Assembly (NCBI GenBank): GCA_014904985.1
Contig: MU128992.1
Coordinates: forward strand, 106,664 to 170,663
From: Hydnum rufescens UP504
Lineage: Eukaryota > Basidiomycota > Agaricomycetes > Cantharellales > Hydnaceae
Length of the DNA: 64,000 nucleotides
Direction: 5' to 3'
Shown here: positions 34,368-46,182 of the stretch, piece by piece
Layout of the letters: each line of letters starts with the position of its first letter
How positions within the stretch are numbered: the stretch's first letter is position 1
Notes under the pieces: model-generated
What the model saw: the letters and a program-made list of their open reading frames with translations, nothing else
Told to the model about the DNA's origin: nothing
Database searches by the model: none
Translations under genes and position numbers: made by a program

Positions 34368-36866
34368 ATGCCACTCACTGCCCCTTACGGGTCTTGGAAA
34401 TCACCAATCCGTGCAGATCTACTCACTGAGAAGGTGAGCGGGGTTCAATCGATGGGAATGCAGATTTTGAGTCACGCTCTCGCAGTCTTTGTCGCTTGCT
34501 GAGGTATTGATCGATCATGTATCGTCTGAAATATACTGGGTGGAAGGGAGGCCCTACGAGAGTGGTCGAAATGTTCCTGTTATGGACAATAAGGATGTAA
34601 TCCCCACTGGCTGGAATGCTCGAACTCGGTGTGTAGTTTTTGCAAGTGGCACGTTCCTCCTAGCCGAGTACACAAGGCCGATGATGAATGAATTCGAAGC
34701 GTGCACGAGTACGGTGGGGCTGCTGTTGCGGTGCACGGCGGTGTGCTGTATTTCACCGATTTCAAGAGCAGTCGTGTCTATCGGGTCGACAAAGCTGGAG
34801 ATGCCCCAGTCCCCGTTACTCCTGGTCAGTTATGGTTCTGCTGGCTCGTCAAGTAGTGCCACTGGCCAGAACCTTGTTTTCCATTTCATGAAGACAATCC
34901 TGCACATCGATTTGGCGACTTTGCCATCCATCCGACACACCCCCACATTCTGGTATCTATTCTTGAAGATCACACAAAGCCAGCTCCTGCCGACGTCATT
35001 AACACTCTCGTCTGTGTAAATACGGCGACATCGACTATATCGACCCTCGCCAAAGAGGCTGATTTTTACGCGTCGCCTACCATCTCCCCGGACGGGAAGC
35101 ACCTTGCCTGGGTACAATGGAGCCATCCCAACATGCCCTGGGAAGCGTCGCAGGTGTATATCGCCGAAATCGCTCCAACAGTCAGTTCTGAATCTGGCGC
35201 CCTGGAGACATTCGCTGTTTCTGGCCGTCCTGCATTCGTATCTGGAAGCGACGAATCGAGCGTCTCGCAACCTCTCTGGGCCTCTAATTCCTCACTTACG
35301 TTTCTCTATGATATCCACGGGTTCTACAATCCATGGGTGTACGACCTCGCAACGTCCAGTGCTCGACCAATCCTCCCCACTCCGGTAGCTGCAGATTTCG
35401 CGGATCCTGCTTGGCAACTGGGGATGCATCAATATGACTTTCTTGATCCAACCACAATCCTCGCGACTCCGATTCAGGACAGCAACACCGTTCTCACACT
35501 CATCGACCTCCCCACTGGCGAAATGCGTCCCATCGCATCACCATACGTGGACATCAAAGGGCTGCACGCCATCAGCGCAACGGAAGCAGTATTCGTCGGC
35601 GCCCAAGACACAGAAGCCTTTGCCTTCGTAAAGATTAAACTGGAATATACCGACGTCGGTCCTGTTTCCGCTTCGTTCACTACGCTCAAAGAGTCCTCGA
35701 CGCTGGCTTCTACCGTCTCAAAAGATTCATCTCGGCGACCAAGCCCATAACGCTCTTTGCGGATCCTAATCGTCCTATCCACGCTTTGTATACTCGTCCC
35801 AAGAACCCCGATTATGTGTCGGATGGGCAAGAGAAGCCCCCCTGCATCGTCAATGTCCACGGTGGACCTACATCTCGCGCGGCTCCCGGCTTAAACTGGA
35901 CCATCCAATATTTCACAAGCAGAGGCTGGGCATTGTACGTCTATTTATTACTCTCGCGCACCTTCACTCCGTGTAACGACTAAACAAAAAAAAAACACAT
36001 GGCTCTGGTGCGCTGGTGGTAAAAATAGCGTGGACGTGAATTACGGCGGCTCATCGGGATACGGAAAGACTATCGCGACCGCCTGCGAGGCAACTGGGGC
36101 ATCGTGGACGTAGATGACTGCGTCGCGGCCGTACGATTGCTTGGCGAGCAGGGTATCATCGATCCACGGCGGGCGGCCATCCGCGGTGGATCCGCCGGTG
36201 GGTTTACAGTCCTTGCGTCGCTCGTGAAGTACCCCGGTGCCTTTGCGGCTGGAAATTCCTTCTATGGCGTCACAAACCTCGCGGGGCTCTCGGAAGATAC
36301 GCATAAATTTGAAAGGTAACGTCTTCCTGGAGTCGCGATGTATTCACCGATGCCTATTGCAACTGAACTGAAACAAACAAACAAAACTGTCAGTCGTTAC
36401 TTGGAGAAGCTGATCGGGGGGACGATTGAGGAAGTACCCGGGGTTTACAAGGATCGCAGTCCCCTTTATCACGCGGACAAGATCAAGGCACCTCTCCTCG
36501 TTCGTCCGCAATTTCCTATCTATCTCCCACAGCTGCATAACCAAATATTTGTGCGCTTTTCCGGGGGGGGGTCAGATTCTGCAAGGCACTGACGATGCCG
36601 TTGTGCCGCCGAACCAGGCAGAGCTGATGGTGAAGGAAATACGAGAGCACGGCGGGCGGGTCAAGTACGTCTTGTTTGAGGGCGAAGGGCACGGATGGCG
36701 GAAGGCGGAGACGATTGAGCGGGCCATTGAGGCCGAGCTGGCGTGGTATGAAGAGTCTTTGCGCTTGGCACTCGTGCCTGACCTTGATTTCGATGAGCGG
36801 GCATGGAATTGGAAAGAGCAGCTTACCAATGAACCTGGGGGGGGGAAAGGGGGGAGGCTCGATTAG
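34368..36866 (+). CDS. S9 family prolyl-oligopeptidase-type serine peptidase
   Basis: Resembles the acylaminoacyl-peptidase/DPP branch of peptidase family S9. A short first exon from the ATG at 34368 gives MPLTAPYGSWKSPIRADLLT. After introns the beta-propeller region includes WVEGRPYESGRNV, VHEYGGAAVAVHGGVLYFTD and YASPTISPDGKHLAWVQWSH. The catalytic domain follows: CIVNVHGGPTSRAAPGLNW, VDVNYGGSSGYGK, RGGSAGGFTVLASLVKY (nucleophile Ser near 36190), ILQGTDDAVVPPNQAELM (Asp) and FEGEGHGWRKAE (His), ending GGGKGGRLD at a TAG at 36864-36866. Two one-base frame breaks appear: near 35697 (before DAGFYRLKRF) and near 36070 (between GYGK and YRDRLRGNWG). They do not remove the catalytic residues. No signal peptide is visible, so it is likely cytosolic. 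Confidence 0.85.
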
Positions 36867-37532
36867 CCGCCAGATGCATGTGTACTGTACGCAAGGTTGA
36901 AATGTGAAGAAAGATATGCTAGTACTGGTTTTGTGCAGTTGGATGGAACGAATGTAACATTGCAGATGACGAGTGGAACGGGAGAGTGTGAGAAGTGCGT
37001 GGGGCGGTGAGGTGGATTCTTGTGAAACAAAAAGGTTGTAAATACAAGGATCCAACGTGTGCAACGGATATGATATCAATTAATATACGATCTACGGCAG
37101 GCTGGAGGGAGAGGGTGGAGGGGTGCAAAACGACGTGAGAGCGGAGTGTGAATTACATAAAAACTGCACACAGTAAGTAGTCCGGTAGTCCGGCAGAAAA
37201 TGCGGATGTTCGATGCCAAAAGGTAATGCAAGCGAGGCGGGGGCGGGGGGATACTGGATTCTATAAACCGAATGGTTGAAACTAATGGAACTTTTGAGGC
37301 GGGTGAAAGTATGTGCTGGGTGCCCTGTTATTGAAGGGTTTTTGGACAACGTATTTTTAACAACGACAGCGGCACTGGTTGATCACGGCATTTGTCACCG
37401 ATAACTGGGCTGATTACGATGATCGATTAGGAGTGGTAGCGGGAAAGCGTGCGATGATCGCACTGGGTATTTTATCCTGGGAATCCAAGGTGGGTTTCCG
37501 AGCAAGAAAAGCTTTCGTCACTCGGCGTTGAG
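36867..37532. other. Intergenic between convergent genes
   Basis: Both flanking genes end here. No gene recognised; it presumably contains the two 3' ends. Confidence 0.45.
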
Positions 37533-39362
37533 CTACTTCAGGTGGTGGTGGTGGGGCTTTTTCTTCTTCTTCCGCTTAGGTGGAGGAGGAGGTAACTCCT
37601 CATAACTGGGGTAAGAGGCCATCGAGCCTGTGATATTGCTTCTTCTTCTACGAATACTAAGCTCCCTACTCAAGGAAGCGTAAGGAGGGAGTCGAGAGAA
37701 TGTAGAAAGATTGGTACTTACCGTTCCATGGCCCGCCACAGGTCGTCAAACTCGGCTTTATCCTTGCCCCTTTTGATCCATTGATCTCGAATGGCGCGGC
37801 CGGCGGCGAGAATAAAGGTAAATTGATGAAATTGGTATACCCTCATCCGAGGGTTTGGGGAAGGTTCTGGGGAAGGAATATGGACAAGGAAAGACGATGC
37901 TCCAAGAATAGGCGGTGATAATTCAGTAATTGTTGAAGGAGAAAGGAAAATATCGAGAGTAGACGGAGGTGGGGAAATTTCAATGGCGGGAGTACTAGAG
38001 GTTGGTGGGGTGGCGGGCGGTGGGATTCGACGGAGAGGGGGTGTGGTAGACGAAGCACTCTGAGCCCGGCTACGAGAAGCGGCCCCGGGAGGAGCGGCAA
38101 TTTTCCATGGGAGAGCGGCTGTCTCCGCCATCTTCAAAATCAATGACCTGTAAGTTAGTCAAATACATGATGATGGCACCAGGGATCAGACTCAAAGGGG
38201 TGATGTTGATAAATCTGGATGAGAGAAGGTCTTCGTATGCTTTTCCGATCTCGGAATGATTGAGAGGAAGAGGCCAATGAAGGTTATCCTCTATCATCTC
38301 GAGCACCCCTGAAGGACGTAATACTCGATGGATCTCTGAGAAAAGGAAAGGCCACTAAAAGCCGGCCATTAGGGACGGAGCGCATAATCATAATTAGGTA
38401 TTCCGAACCTTATCCTCCGGAATACCGGCCTAATTGAGGTTGGGCCCAAGTGTTCTAGTAAATGAATGGCGCATAGAATCTCGGACCGATTCCGAATGCT
38501 CACCGCTATCCCTTTTACATGGACGAAATCGAACTCGCAATCTTGGAAGGGCAATCCTGCCAGGAAATCAGCCTGGACAAACTGGATCTTCGAGTACATG
38601 CTCGACGAAGGGTTGTCATCATGCTGTTCAAGTGTTTCCAAATCTGGAAAGATTGGATCTTGATCGAGCCCAACAATCCGGGCGGCAGGCCATTCCAGCG
38701 CCGCATTAAGAATCCAAGATCCCGTTCCACACCCAATGTCCAATATTCGAGAAGGAGGCACTTGGAACTGGATGAGGGAGACTGAACCAACAGCTGCAGC
38801 GAGTGCATTGTTGTCATGCGCGTCACTACAAATGTTGTATTGAATAATAGTTTATTTAGGAACGAGAAAATAAGGAAAATGCGTACTGGTCTTGCAAGGC
38901 GCGGCTACTGATGAGAGGATAAGGCACCGAACTTTTGTTGGCCCGTGATCGTCGGTCGAAGAAAAGAGGCGCATCAGGCTCGGAATCAGCATCGTCGACG
39001 GGCTCCTGGGTCAGTTCGGCCAATTCATGGAGCTCCATTGGAATAGGTGGCACAGGCGGGGTCATCAGCAATTGGGATGCGGTGCTCGTCGACCTTGTGC
39101 GTGGTGGAGTTCGAGAACTATTACGAGCACCAGGGCGGAGACTACTCATGGTGCCAGGGGTTGACGGCGACCGAGTGGCAGCTGAGCTCGAGCTGGATTC
39201 GAGGATAAGAGTAGGCGTCGAATCAGAAGTCGATGGACCAAGAGAGGCTGAGCCCGAGATCGGAGAGATCAACTTGGACAGCCTGTTCTTTTTTTTGGAG
39301 GGTCGCGTAGAAGTCGACGCGGGGGAAAGCGTGTCTGACGCCACCACATTTTGATTCTTCAT
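37533..39362 (-). CDS. SAM-dependent methyltransferase
   Basis: The ATG at 39360-39362 opens MKNQNVVASDTLSPASTSTR and a long Ser/Thr/Pro-rich N-terminal region of about 150 residues. Then comes DAHDNNALAAAVGSVSLIQF, motif I LDIGCGTGSW, motif II-like ARIVGLDQD, FVQADFLAGLPFQD and FDFVHVKGI. After an intron (about 38480-38350) LHRVLRPSGVLEMIEDNLHW and PLNHSEIGKAYEDLLSSRF follow. A Pro-rich segment PPATPPTSSTPAIEISPPPS, a helix MRVYQFHQFTFILAAGRAIR and a last exon ELSIRRRRSNITGSMASYPS with a Lys/His tail ending at a TAG at 37533-37535 complete it. The Rossmann core is that of class I methyltransferases; the substrate is unknown. The N- and C-terminal low-complexity extensions are unusual for a metabolic enzyme and fit a nuclear or regulatory role, but that is inference. 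Confidence 0.72.
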
Positions 39363-40284
39363 GGGGATAAAACGGGACTTGGCCTCATGCGCTGGGCGAG
39401 GCGTTTGGGGGCACGACGCCCGAATTTTGGGGGAACGAGCGAAAGAAAACGTGGAGGGCGACGGGGGACACGACAGTTTGGATCGTTACACTAAAGCAAA
39501 TTTTTACATTTGGGCCGTCTCCGGCTCTTTCCCCCGAGGCTGGTCTGTACGTTGGATATACACGTGGTGAGGTGGTAAAAAATGGAAATAGCTTCTGGCT
39601 CCTGCTGTCACCAGCCGTCGTCATGGACATGGCCCTGAGGGCAGTTTCTGTCTGCACATCATGCAGGGCACCGCTGGCTCAGAAAATGTTGTTGACATTG
39701 GCAGCTCTCAGAGATTACGTAATAGTTTAATTAATTGCCAATTCGGGCACTGCTACCCCGCCTCGCTAATATTTTGGTGGCCTACCCGGCTCAGACCAGC
39801 CACCGCAGCAGAGAACCAGGGCGGGCCGTGGGGTAGCAACGCAGCTGTAAACGCCCAGGCACAGGAATAATTGCCTCCAGCACAAACGGGTATGTCAATG
39901 GAGATCCGGGGAATGTCAGATTGGCAGGCAAGGTACTCAGGGCATCCAAAGACAGGTCGCGAGTAGGCCACTAATATCTCCAAAAAGATAACAAGGAAGA
40001 CAAGAACCTGTCCCAATAGCACAGGGCCAAAAACTCTCATCAGCTGCTACTCGTCTTCCGAAACGTTTCCAGCGACCCTTCCCCTGGTCGTCCGAAGCGA
40101 CCGAAATATGCCGTTGATCAAAAAGTGTGGTCAACACTTGTAAAGCCTGACCTGGGACTTGCCGAAGAACACGCGACGCCGCGTGCACATTGCTCCCTCA
40201 AGCGTCGAGTCCGCCCTCGACGTCCGTAACCATCCTAATAATCTTTTTGAAATTCGGCACGCCCTCCAAATACCTTCATCTTAG
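39363..40284. other. Intergenic, no gene recognised
   Basis: Lies between the divergent starts of the methyltransferase and the BTB gene, so it should carry both promoters. Open frames here have no motifs. Confidence 0.45.
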
Positions 40285-41503
40285 ATGGCGGCGGTTGACA
40301 CATCCTCCATCATCACCTCGGTAGCACCCCAAACTGCACAACATGTTCTGAATCCCGAACTCCTCACTACGGTGCATCTCGACCTGAGGGGACATCGATT
40401 TCAAGTGGACCGAGACACTCTCATGAACCTTCCCGAATCGGTCCTTTTGTGTCTCTTCCCCAATGGGCTCGTCCTGAGCCGTGTCAACGGTGGCACTCAA
40501 TGGCATGACGGCATTGAAAGCGAGGAGGACGAATACCTGTATGCTGTCGATGTGCGTCTTTCATATCTACTGATCCATAAAGCCCTGCCTGAGCGCCGTC
40601 ATCGAATGCTCTCAGTTTGATCCAGAATGCTTTACCTTCGTCGTCGAGTTCTTCCACCGCTCACGGGACGAGTTTTATGGCACCAACGAGGCCCCTGGCC
40701 CATATCCGGCCCAATTACAGCTCGTGGACCCGGCCAATCCCCTACCGAATGACTTCACGGGCTCCCGTAACCCACTCCTCACCAAACAAGCCATCATCGT
40801 CCTCCGTGAGGAACTCGAATACTTCGCATACCCCCCGTTGGTTCCCAAGAAAAGTTCACCAATGAAAGTGGGATTGCAAACGAAGAACACCTTGCACTGA
40901 AACGCCAATGTGGTTTGAAGCTCTTAGAGAAGAAGAGCATCTTCACCGCACTGCAGCGAAACGTGAACAAGGAGAACAATGTCGCAGAGCAACACCTGAT
41001 TGACATGCTGTGTATGAGTGGATTTGATCGTGATGATTCTTGGGGCTTCCGCGCGATAGAACCTAACAGGTGCTGCATCTCCTCCATTGCGCTCGTGTTA
41101 CTCAAAACTGGGATATCCCACGTGAACGGCGAAGTCACTGTGGACCAACAACAAATGGGGACAGCACAAAAGCTGCTACTATTCTGGCGAAAACCTGCAG
41201 TAAGCTTCTGATTTTCTCATCCTAGGAGCTGCGAATCCGATTGACTCATATATGTCTCAGCGAAAGTGCTGGTGGGATGGTGTTGACGTAGATGTACCTG
41301 CCCCAGGCTCATCAGACCCTCGGCTGATTAAACTGTGGGCAAGACGTGTATGGACATTAGAGCTGAGTCTGGTATGCTATTCCTCTCAATCAATATGCGA
41401 TTGGCGAGACGCTAAGTTGGTGTTTGTTAGCTATGATATCCAATGTCCCAGTCACGATTACGCATCGTGTATCTGCAGTACCCATCCTCCCCTGCGTCAT
41501 TAA
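40285..41503 (+). CDS. Whi2-like BTB/POZ domain protein
   Basis: The ATG at 40285 opens MAAVDTSSIITSVAPQ. A T1-type BTB core follows: VHLDLRGHRFQVDRDTLMNL, PESVLLCLFPNG, and after an intron (about 40555-40618) FDPECFTFVVEFFHRSRDEF. Then NPLLTKQAIIVLREELEYFA, a frame break of one base near 40826 (the continuation is IPPVGSQEKFTNESGIANEE), KSIFTALQRNVNKENNVAEQ, HLIDMLCMSGFDRDDSWGFR and LVLLKTGISHVN. A last exon gives RKCWWDGVDVDVPAPG and RVWTLELSL. The order fits fungal Whi2 homologues, which act with phosphatase Psr1 in stress response and nutrient (TORC1) signalling. The exact end is uncertain: either the frame runs to 41503 or an intron after LELSL leads to a stop near 41433. Confidence 0.7.
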
Positions 41504-42023
41504 TCGTTCCCGAACATGCTCGCATCCTCCTGATACCCATCGTCATCCCGCGCACACTCCCCACGGCTTTCCTACCCGTGCCGTCTGTGACAGTTCCCAT
41601 TCTATCCGTACTTTGGGACGCTCAAGTGAAAATCAACCTATCCACAGGCACCAGACGTCTATCCGTCGTGGCTCTCCCAACTACTCTGGGTCCGCTTTCT
41701 TCGCGTCTTTTTCTATTCCTTCCTCCGTGGCCAAGGGATCATTCACATTCACACGGCCATATATTTACATCGTGTAACTTACGTTTCACAATTGACATGG
41801 ACTCACTACTCTCATGCCCAGATTTTAGGCCTACCACTTGATTTCGAAGCGGCGTTGGCTTTTTTTTCTGACAGTGCGATGCAACATTAGGGTCTTGTAT
41901 AATGCCACAAATGGTTGGGAATATCACTAGAGAAAAAATTCAAAAATGCTTTCAGTCGACCCTCAAAACGGTGTTTGGGGGTTCGTTCGAACCCTACATT
42001 CCTAGATGGATCTTTGGATCGCC
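41504..42023. other. Intergenic between convergent BTB and BUD32
   Basis: CT-rich DNA with open frames but no recognised protein motif; it probably holds both 3' untranslated regions. Confidence 0.4.
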
Positions 42024-43126
42024 CTATCCCACCATGCTTCTCTTTCTACCTCTCAATCGCACTGTGGATATATTAGTGAAGTGTGAGCGAAGCATCTACG
42101 TCAACTAGTAACTGCCTCAAAACGTAAAAGAATTTCTGGAAACTTGCCTTCGTCCAAGCGTCGGGAAATAGCCTCCCATGCTTTCCCACTACCGGCGGCG
42201 TATGCATTTAAGACTGATTGGAAGAGTGGTTCGGAATCTGGATGTGTTGATGAGAATGCTCGCTCGAGGACGTAGAGGTCGACAGCCTTGTCCTCAGGGA
42301 GCCCCGATGTCGACGTCAGGCCAAAGTCGATTAACACCTTGAGTGAGCATATAGAGGAGGAGATATGAGAAAGGCAGCATTAGCGCCTTCGCCCACAACA
42401 AAATTGTACGTACGATCTCAGCGGGGGGATGACAGTTCGGGGGACGACGCCGAAGCATCATATTGGATGTAGTCAGATCCCCATGGATAACGTTAGCGAG
42501 GTGCATTTTCGCAATTTCAGTTCCGATCAACGTCATAATCTCATCTAAAGCGGAGGGTGTTTAGCGCCACAGAAACCGTATCGCGAATCACATTGAACCG
42601 TACTCAACCGTGCGTTACACCGAATTCTTTTACAGAATCGGTAGTGTCATCAGAAGATTCACCAGGTATCTCCTCATGCAGGGATTGGCTCTCAATATCA
42701 TCGTCCAAGGGCCACCCCCATCATCGTCGTCTCCACCACCGGGGAGAATCTGCCGAACGGCTTTGCCATCGATGAGTTCAAGTCCAAGAACGCCCTCTTC
42801 TGCGTCTACCATCCGGATGCCTGGGACACGCACTTCGCTCCTCAGACATCGCAATATGGCACGGGCTTCCCCAGCTACTCGTGCACGAGTGAGAGAAGAG
42901 TCCAGAGCAGCGTGTCGGTATTTCTTTGAGAATCGGTGTTTGAGGAGAATGGGAGGTTCATTGGGGTGTAATGTCGTGACGTAGATTTTCTGACCCGAAC
43001 AAAAAAAACTGTTGTTATTTTCTCTCTCGTATAATGCGAGCCCTAGCACTGGCAAACACGAACGGCTTCGGCGCCCTGTTTAATAAGCTTGGAAGACTCG
43101 ATCAGCTTGAGAGTGCTGTTGCTCAT
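42024..43126 (-). CDS. BUD32: EKC/KEOPS complex kinase Bud32 (PRPK)
   Basis: Bud32 is the atypical small protein kinase/ATPase of the KEOPS complex that makes t6A37 on ANN-decoding tRNAs. The ATG at 43124-43126 opens MSNSTLKLIESSKLIKQGAE followed after an intron by KIYVTTLHPNEPPILLKHRF with SKKYRHAALDSSLTRAR, VLGLELIDGKAVRQIL, MTLIGTEIAKMHLANVIHGD and LTTSNMMLR (catalytic loop HGDLTTSN), and VLIDFGLTSTSGLPEDKAVD (DFG). The C-terminal helix AYAAGSGKAWEAISRRLDE continues, by a GC-AG intron at 42062-42147, into VRLRGRKRSMVG and a TAG at 42024-42026, which is the conserved Bud32 tail. Without splicing the frame would run on and end in EAVTS at 42101. Length without the N-lobe glycine loop is typical. 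Confidence 0.93.
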
Positions 43127-44452
43127 GACGATAGTCGGAAGTTGCCGAGCGCTTTCTGCCCCCACACTCACCAACCTTAAGCTTGCTCCTTGCTCAAGTT
43201 AGCTCTCTCATCTGTCGCGTCAATCGGACTTTAGCAACGGGAAAAAAGTTCCACCATCCCTGCTATCTCATATTGGCATGGCATTTTTCTTTCCTCCTCA
43301 TTTGGCGTCATATTCATCCAAGGCAGGTTTGTTGCCCGGTGCACAGCGTGGACTTTTTCTTCTATCTGGCCCGGATATCTGAGGCGCTCCCCTGTTCTTG
43401 CGATATGCAACGGGTATGCCAACGAAATTCACCGTAAAAATATGTGGTCGGCCTGCGAGAGCACCCATTCTTGGCTTTTTTGCTCCAGGGATAAATCTAG
43501 GGGGCCGCCTCGTTTTGTTGCGTCTTCTGCGTGTTGCTTGGCTATCGAATTTGACTTGAAGAAAAACTTGTACTCCCCAAAGGAGGACTTTCAAATTGGC
43601 TTCGGTTACTCATGACTCATGCAGTCGGCTGAGCTCGCTACTCGGGGGGGCGGCAGCGGCTTGAAGCAACTTCTTCTACCCTTTTTCCAATCGATCCTTT
43701 TTGGGGGAAAGAAGTTGGCCATGCTGCTATGGTTATATATCAAAGACGGGACTCCCTGGTGCAGAGTATCTACTATAGATTCGAATGGCAGGTATGTACG
43801 ATTTTCCTTCATTTCGTTGGCACCACCTGAATTTTGGCCTGTCATGCGCGGAGAGAATGGAGGAATAGGGGCTGGGTTGGCCAGACAGATCCTAAGATGG
43901 GACGCAAGAACATGCTGTACCTCCGCAACTATTTCTTGCGTGGAAATCGCCGACCCAGATAGTGCCGGTCATTATGTTACCAGCGGCAGGCGGACACTGA
44001 CGTATACCCCCTCCACATACACACATACATACATTCCAAAGCCGAGCCCGATTTGTCTCCCCGCCCCGTCCTTCCTCATTTTCACTGAGAGTATAGGCTT
44101 AATGTTCACCATGTATGTCTGATTCCTAAATGAGTGCAGAAATCATAAGGCGACTTCACGAGCTCCGATCATGACGGCCATGACGTTGATAGGCCCATTT
44201 GGAGAGAGCTCTACATCGATGCCTGCAAGCCACTCCGCCGACGTGTGGCACCAAAGAAATACGATGGATGGGGGCTGGTTCCACAAGAACATTACCTTCA
44301 TTCGTAAGCACTGATAGATGAAATCAGTGTGCTGTCCCATCGCTTTTCATATGACCACGAGCTACTACACGTGGAGCTACCTGTAGCAAAGTCACGTTTC
44401 GATTGTGGTGCATCAGCCACATACGGGAATTGCCTGAGTTGGCCACCACCAT
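43127..44452. other. Intergenic, no gene recognised
   Basis: A plus-strand open frame at 43619-44122 (167 codons) has no motif, and none of the shorter frames do. It presumably includes the BUD32 promoter at its left end. Confidence 0.4.
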
Positions 44453-45700
44453 GGTTAGGGTTAGCTCGATCAGAACTAAGAAAAAAGAGAGGCTCATAGC
44501 CTCACGGCCACCAAAAATTGTGAAACGGCAAACCGAATCAACGTGTAGGATTTATAATTTGCAACCAGCAAAAAGATCAAGCTCCGTAGAAACGTCACTG
44601 CTATGATCTCGAAACCCGAGCACAAGAGATGGGGAAACATACGCGCACTTGGCTTGCCTTTATACCCGCAGGGGGTTGCCGAGCGGAGTTCGGTGCGGAG
44701 GATCAAATTGCATCCAGACATGTCTGTGCGCAACAAGGATGTAGTTGTGGGATGTTGTTTCCGCTGCGGCCCTGTCACTTCGGCGTTCGTTCTCTGCGGC
44801 AAATTTTGTTGTTGTCATGGGCTGAACAATGAACGCCCGCTTAGCTGTTGTGATTGTGACGAGCCGCTGCGGTGCCCTGCGCAATGTCCCAAAATCTATC
44901 GTGTTTACGATACGCTGCTATTGACGTCCTGATTCTCTGAGAGTACTTACGTCCAGGGCTCTACTGACGTACTGTGGTTCGCGAGGACCGGGGCTATCTA
45001 AATTCGAGGCTCATTAACAGTATTTATCTGCGGTTGGGTCAGCGGTCCAGTTTGCGTCCGTCTGTGTTGAGGAGTTCCTTAGAGTTACATAAAATGCATC
45101 GGAATCGTCCTTGGTCTCACACACATATGTGGGAGCAATAAAATTGGTCACGGATATTGTATTCCGGCAATGTGCAGTGATTACTACGTGAAGTGTGAAT
45201 TCTTTCCAGGACCACTTGCCTTCTGAGCTTGCGGCGTTCTGACACTTCGAGGACCATTTTCCCTATCCATAACAGGCACTGATGCCGAGTATATGTAATC
45301 ATCAGTTGAGTACATTGGGGTTCTAATAGGCATGTCGAGGACCAGCTTTCACCGCAAAGAAGGGCACTAATATTGCTCGGTGGACCGCCAACCTACCGAG
45401 CTGGGCCTGTATACACCACAACTAGACATCGGTCGCGCACAGACATATAGTTACGACCCTGAGCACTCGTTTTGATCACAAGGTATTTTCGAGGTATAAA
45501 ACCCAGCCGTCCGCCGTAAACATTCCCCCATCTCTTGTGCTCGGGTTTCGAGATCATAGCAGTGACGTTTCTACGGAGCTTGATCTTTTTGCTGGTTGCA
45601 AATTATAAATCCTACCCGTCAAACCGGTTTACCGCTTTGCAATTTTTGGAAAAGCCATGAGGCTCTGGCTTTATTTCTGTAGAACGAGTAAACCCTAACC
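44453..45700. mobile_element. Fold-back/inverted-repeat element, ~1.25 kb
   Basis: Two outward-facing inverted arms bracket about 900 bp. The left arm (44453-44640) and the right arm (45525-45700) share an 89-bp core identical base for base (44546-44634 against 45526-45614 in reverse complement). The outer parts are diverged but both end with ggttaggg. On the loop side each arm has a TATA-like box (tataaa) about 35 nt before ccccatctcttgtgctcggg, so both arms could act as promoters pointing outward. The loop holds no transposase motif. It is most like a non-autonomous fold-back transposon or an inverted duplication of a promoter segment; no target-site duplication was found. Confidence 0.55.
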
Positions 45701-46182
45701 TGTGAGCCTGTGTAACGGGGGCCTTGCACATCAAAGCCCTGAGAAAAGAGTGCCTCGGAACGCTGCGGTCACACCGCGCCGATCACTCTAGGAATAGTGG
45801 CTCCCCGATATAGAGATTCAAATAGATCAATATTGTGACAACCGCTCAAGCTGGAACTTGAGTTTCTACAATTGGTAGATCGATTGATCACTTTCTTGTC
45901 CATTGCTCAACATACACACGAACTAGTAAAATAAACAGAATAACGTCGATTGTACAGCAGGATGGGCTCGGCCCATAGACGTCTTGGCGAGAAGCTCAAA
46001 CCCCCACCGGTCTGCTTCCATCGTCTGGTTTTGAGCCAGACGGCCCGACCCACGATAAACCCCAGTAAGCCATAGATGCACTGAGTACACTGGGGTTGTT
46101 GCGCAGGATCTCCAGGCCAACGTGTGAGGTGGGGCGCCGAGGGCGAAGGGGGAAATTGATTCAGGCAATTGCATCCGGAGGA
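45701..46182. promoter_or_regulatory. Upstream region of the Sfp1-like gene
   Basis: No gene recognised. It includes pyrimidine-rich sequence near 46210-46270 just after the start and no clear TATA element; only position suggests a promoter. Confidence 0.3.

Noticed and set aside
43619..44122. 167-codon plus-strand open frame
   Set aside because: No motif, no family resemblance and no splice context; likely chance.
44453..44464. ggttagggtta resembling telomeric TTAGGG repeats
   Set aside because: Only about two units, mirrored in the other arm of the inverted element; no telomeric tract or subtelomeric structure.
44494..44802. Hydrophobic short open frame reading out of the left inverted arm
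   Set aside because: The copy in the right arm breaks the frame, so there is no sign of protein-level constraint.
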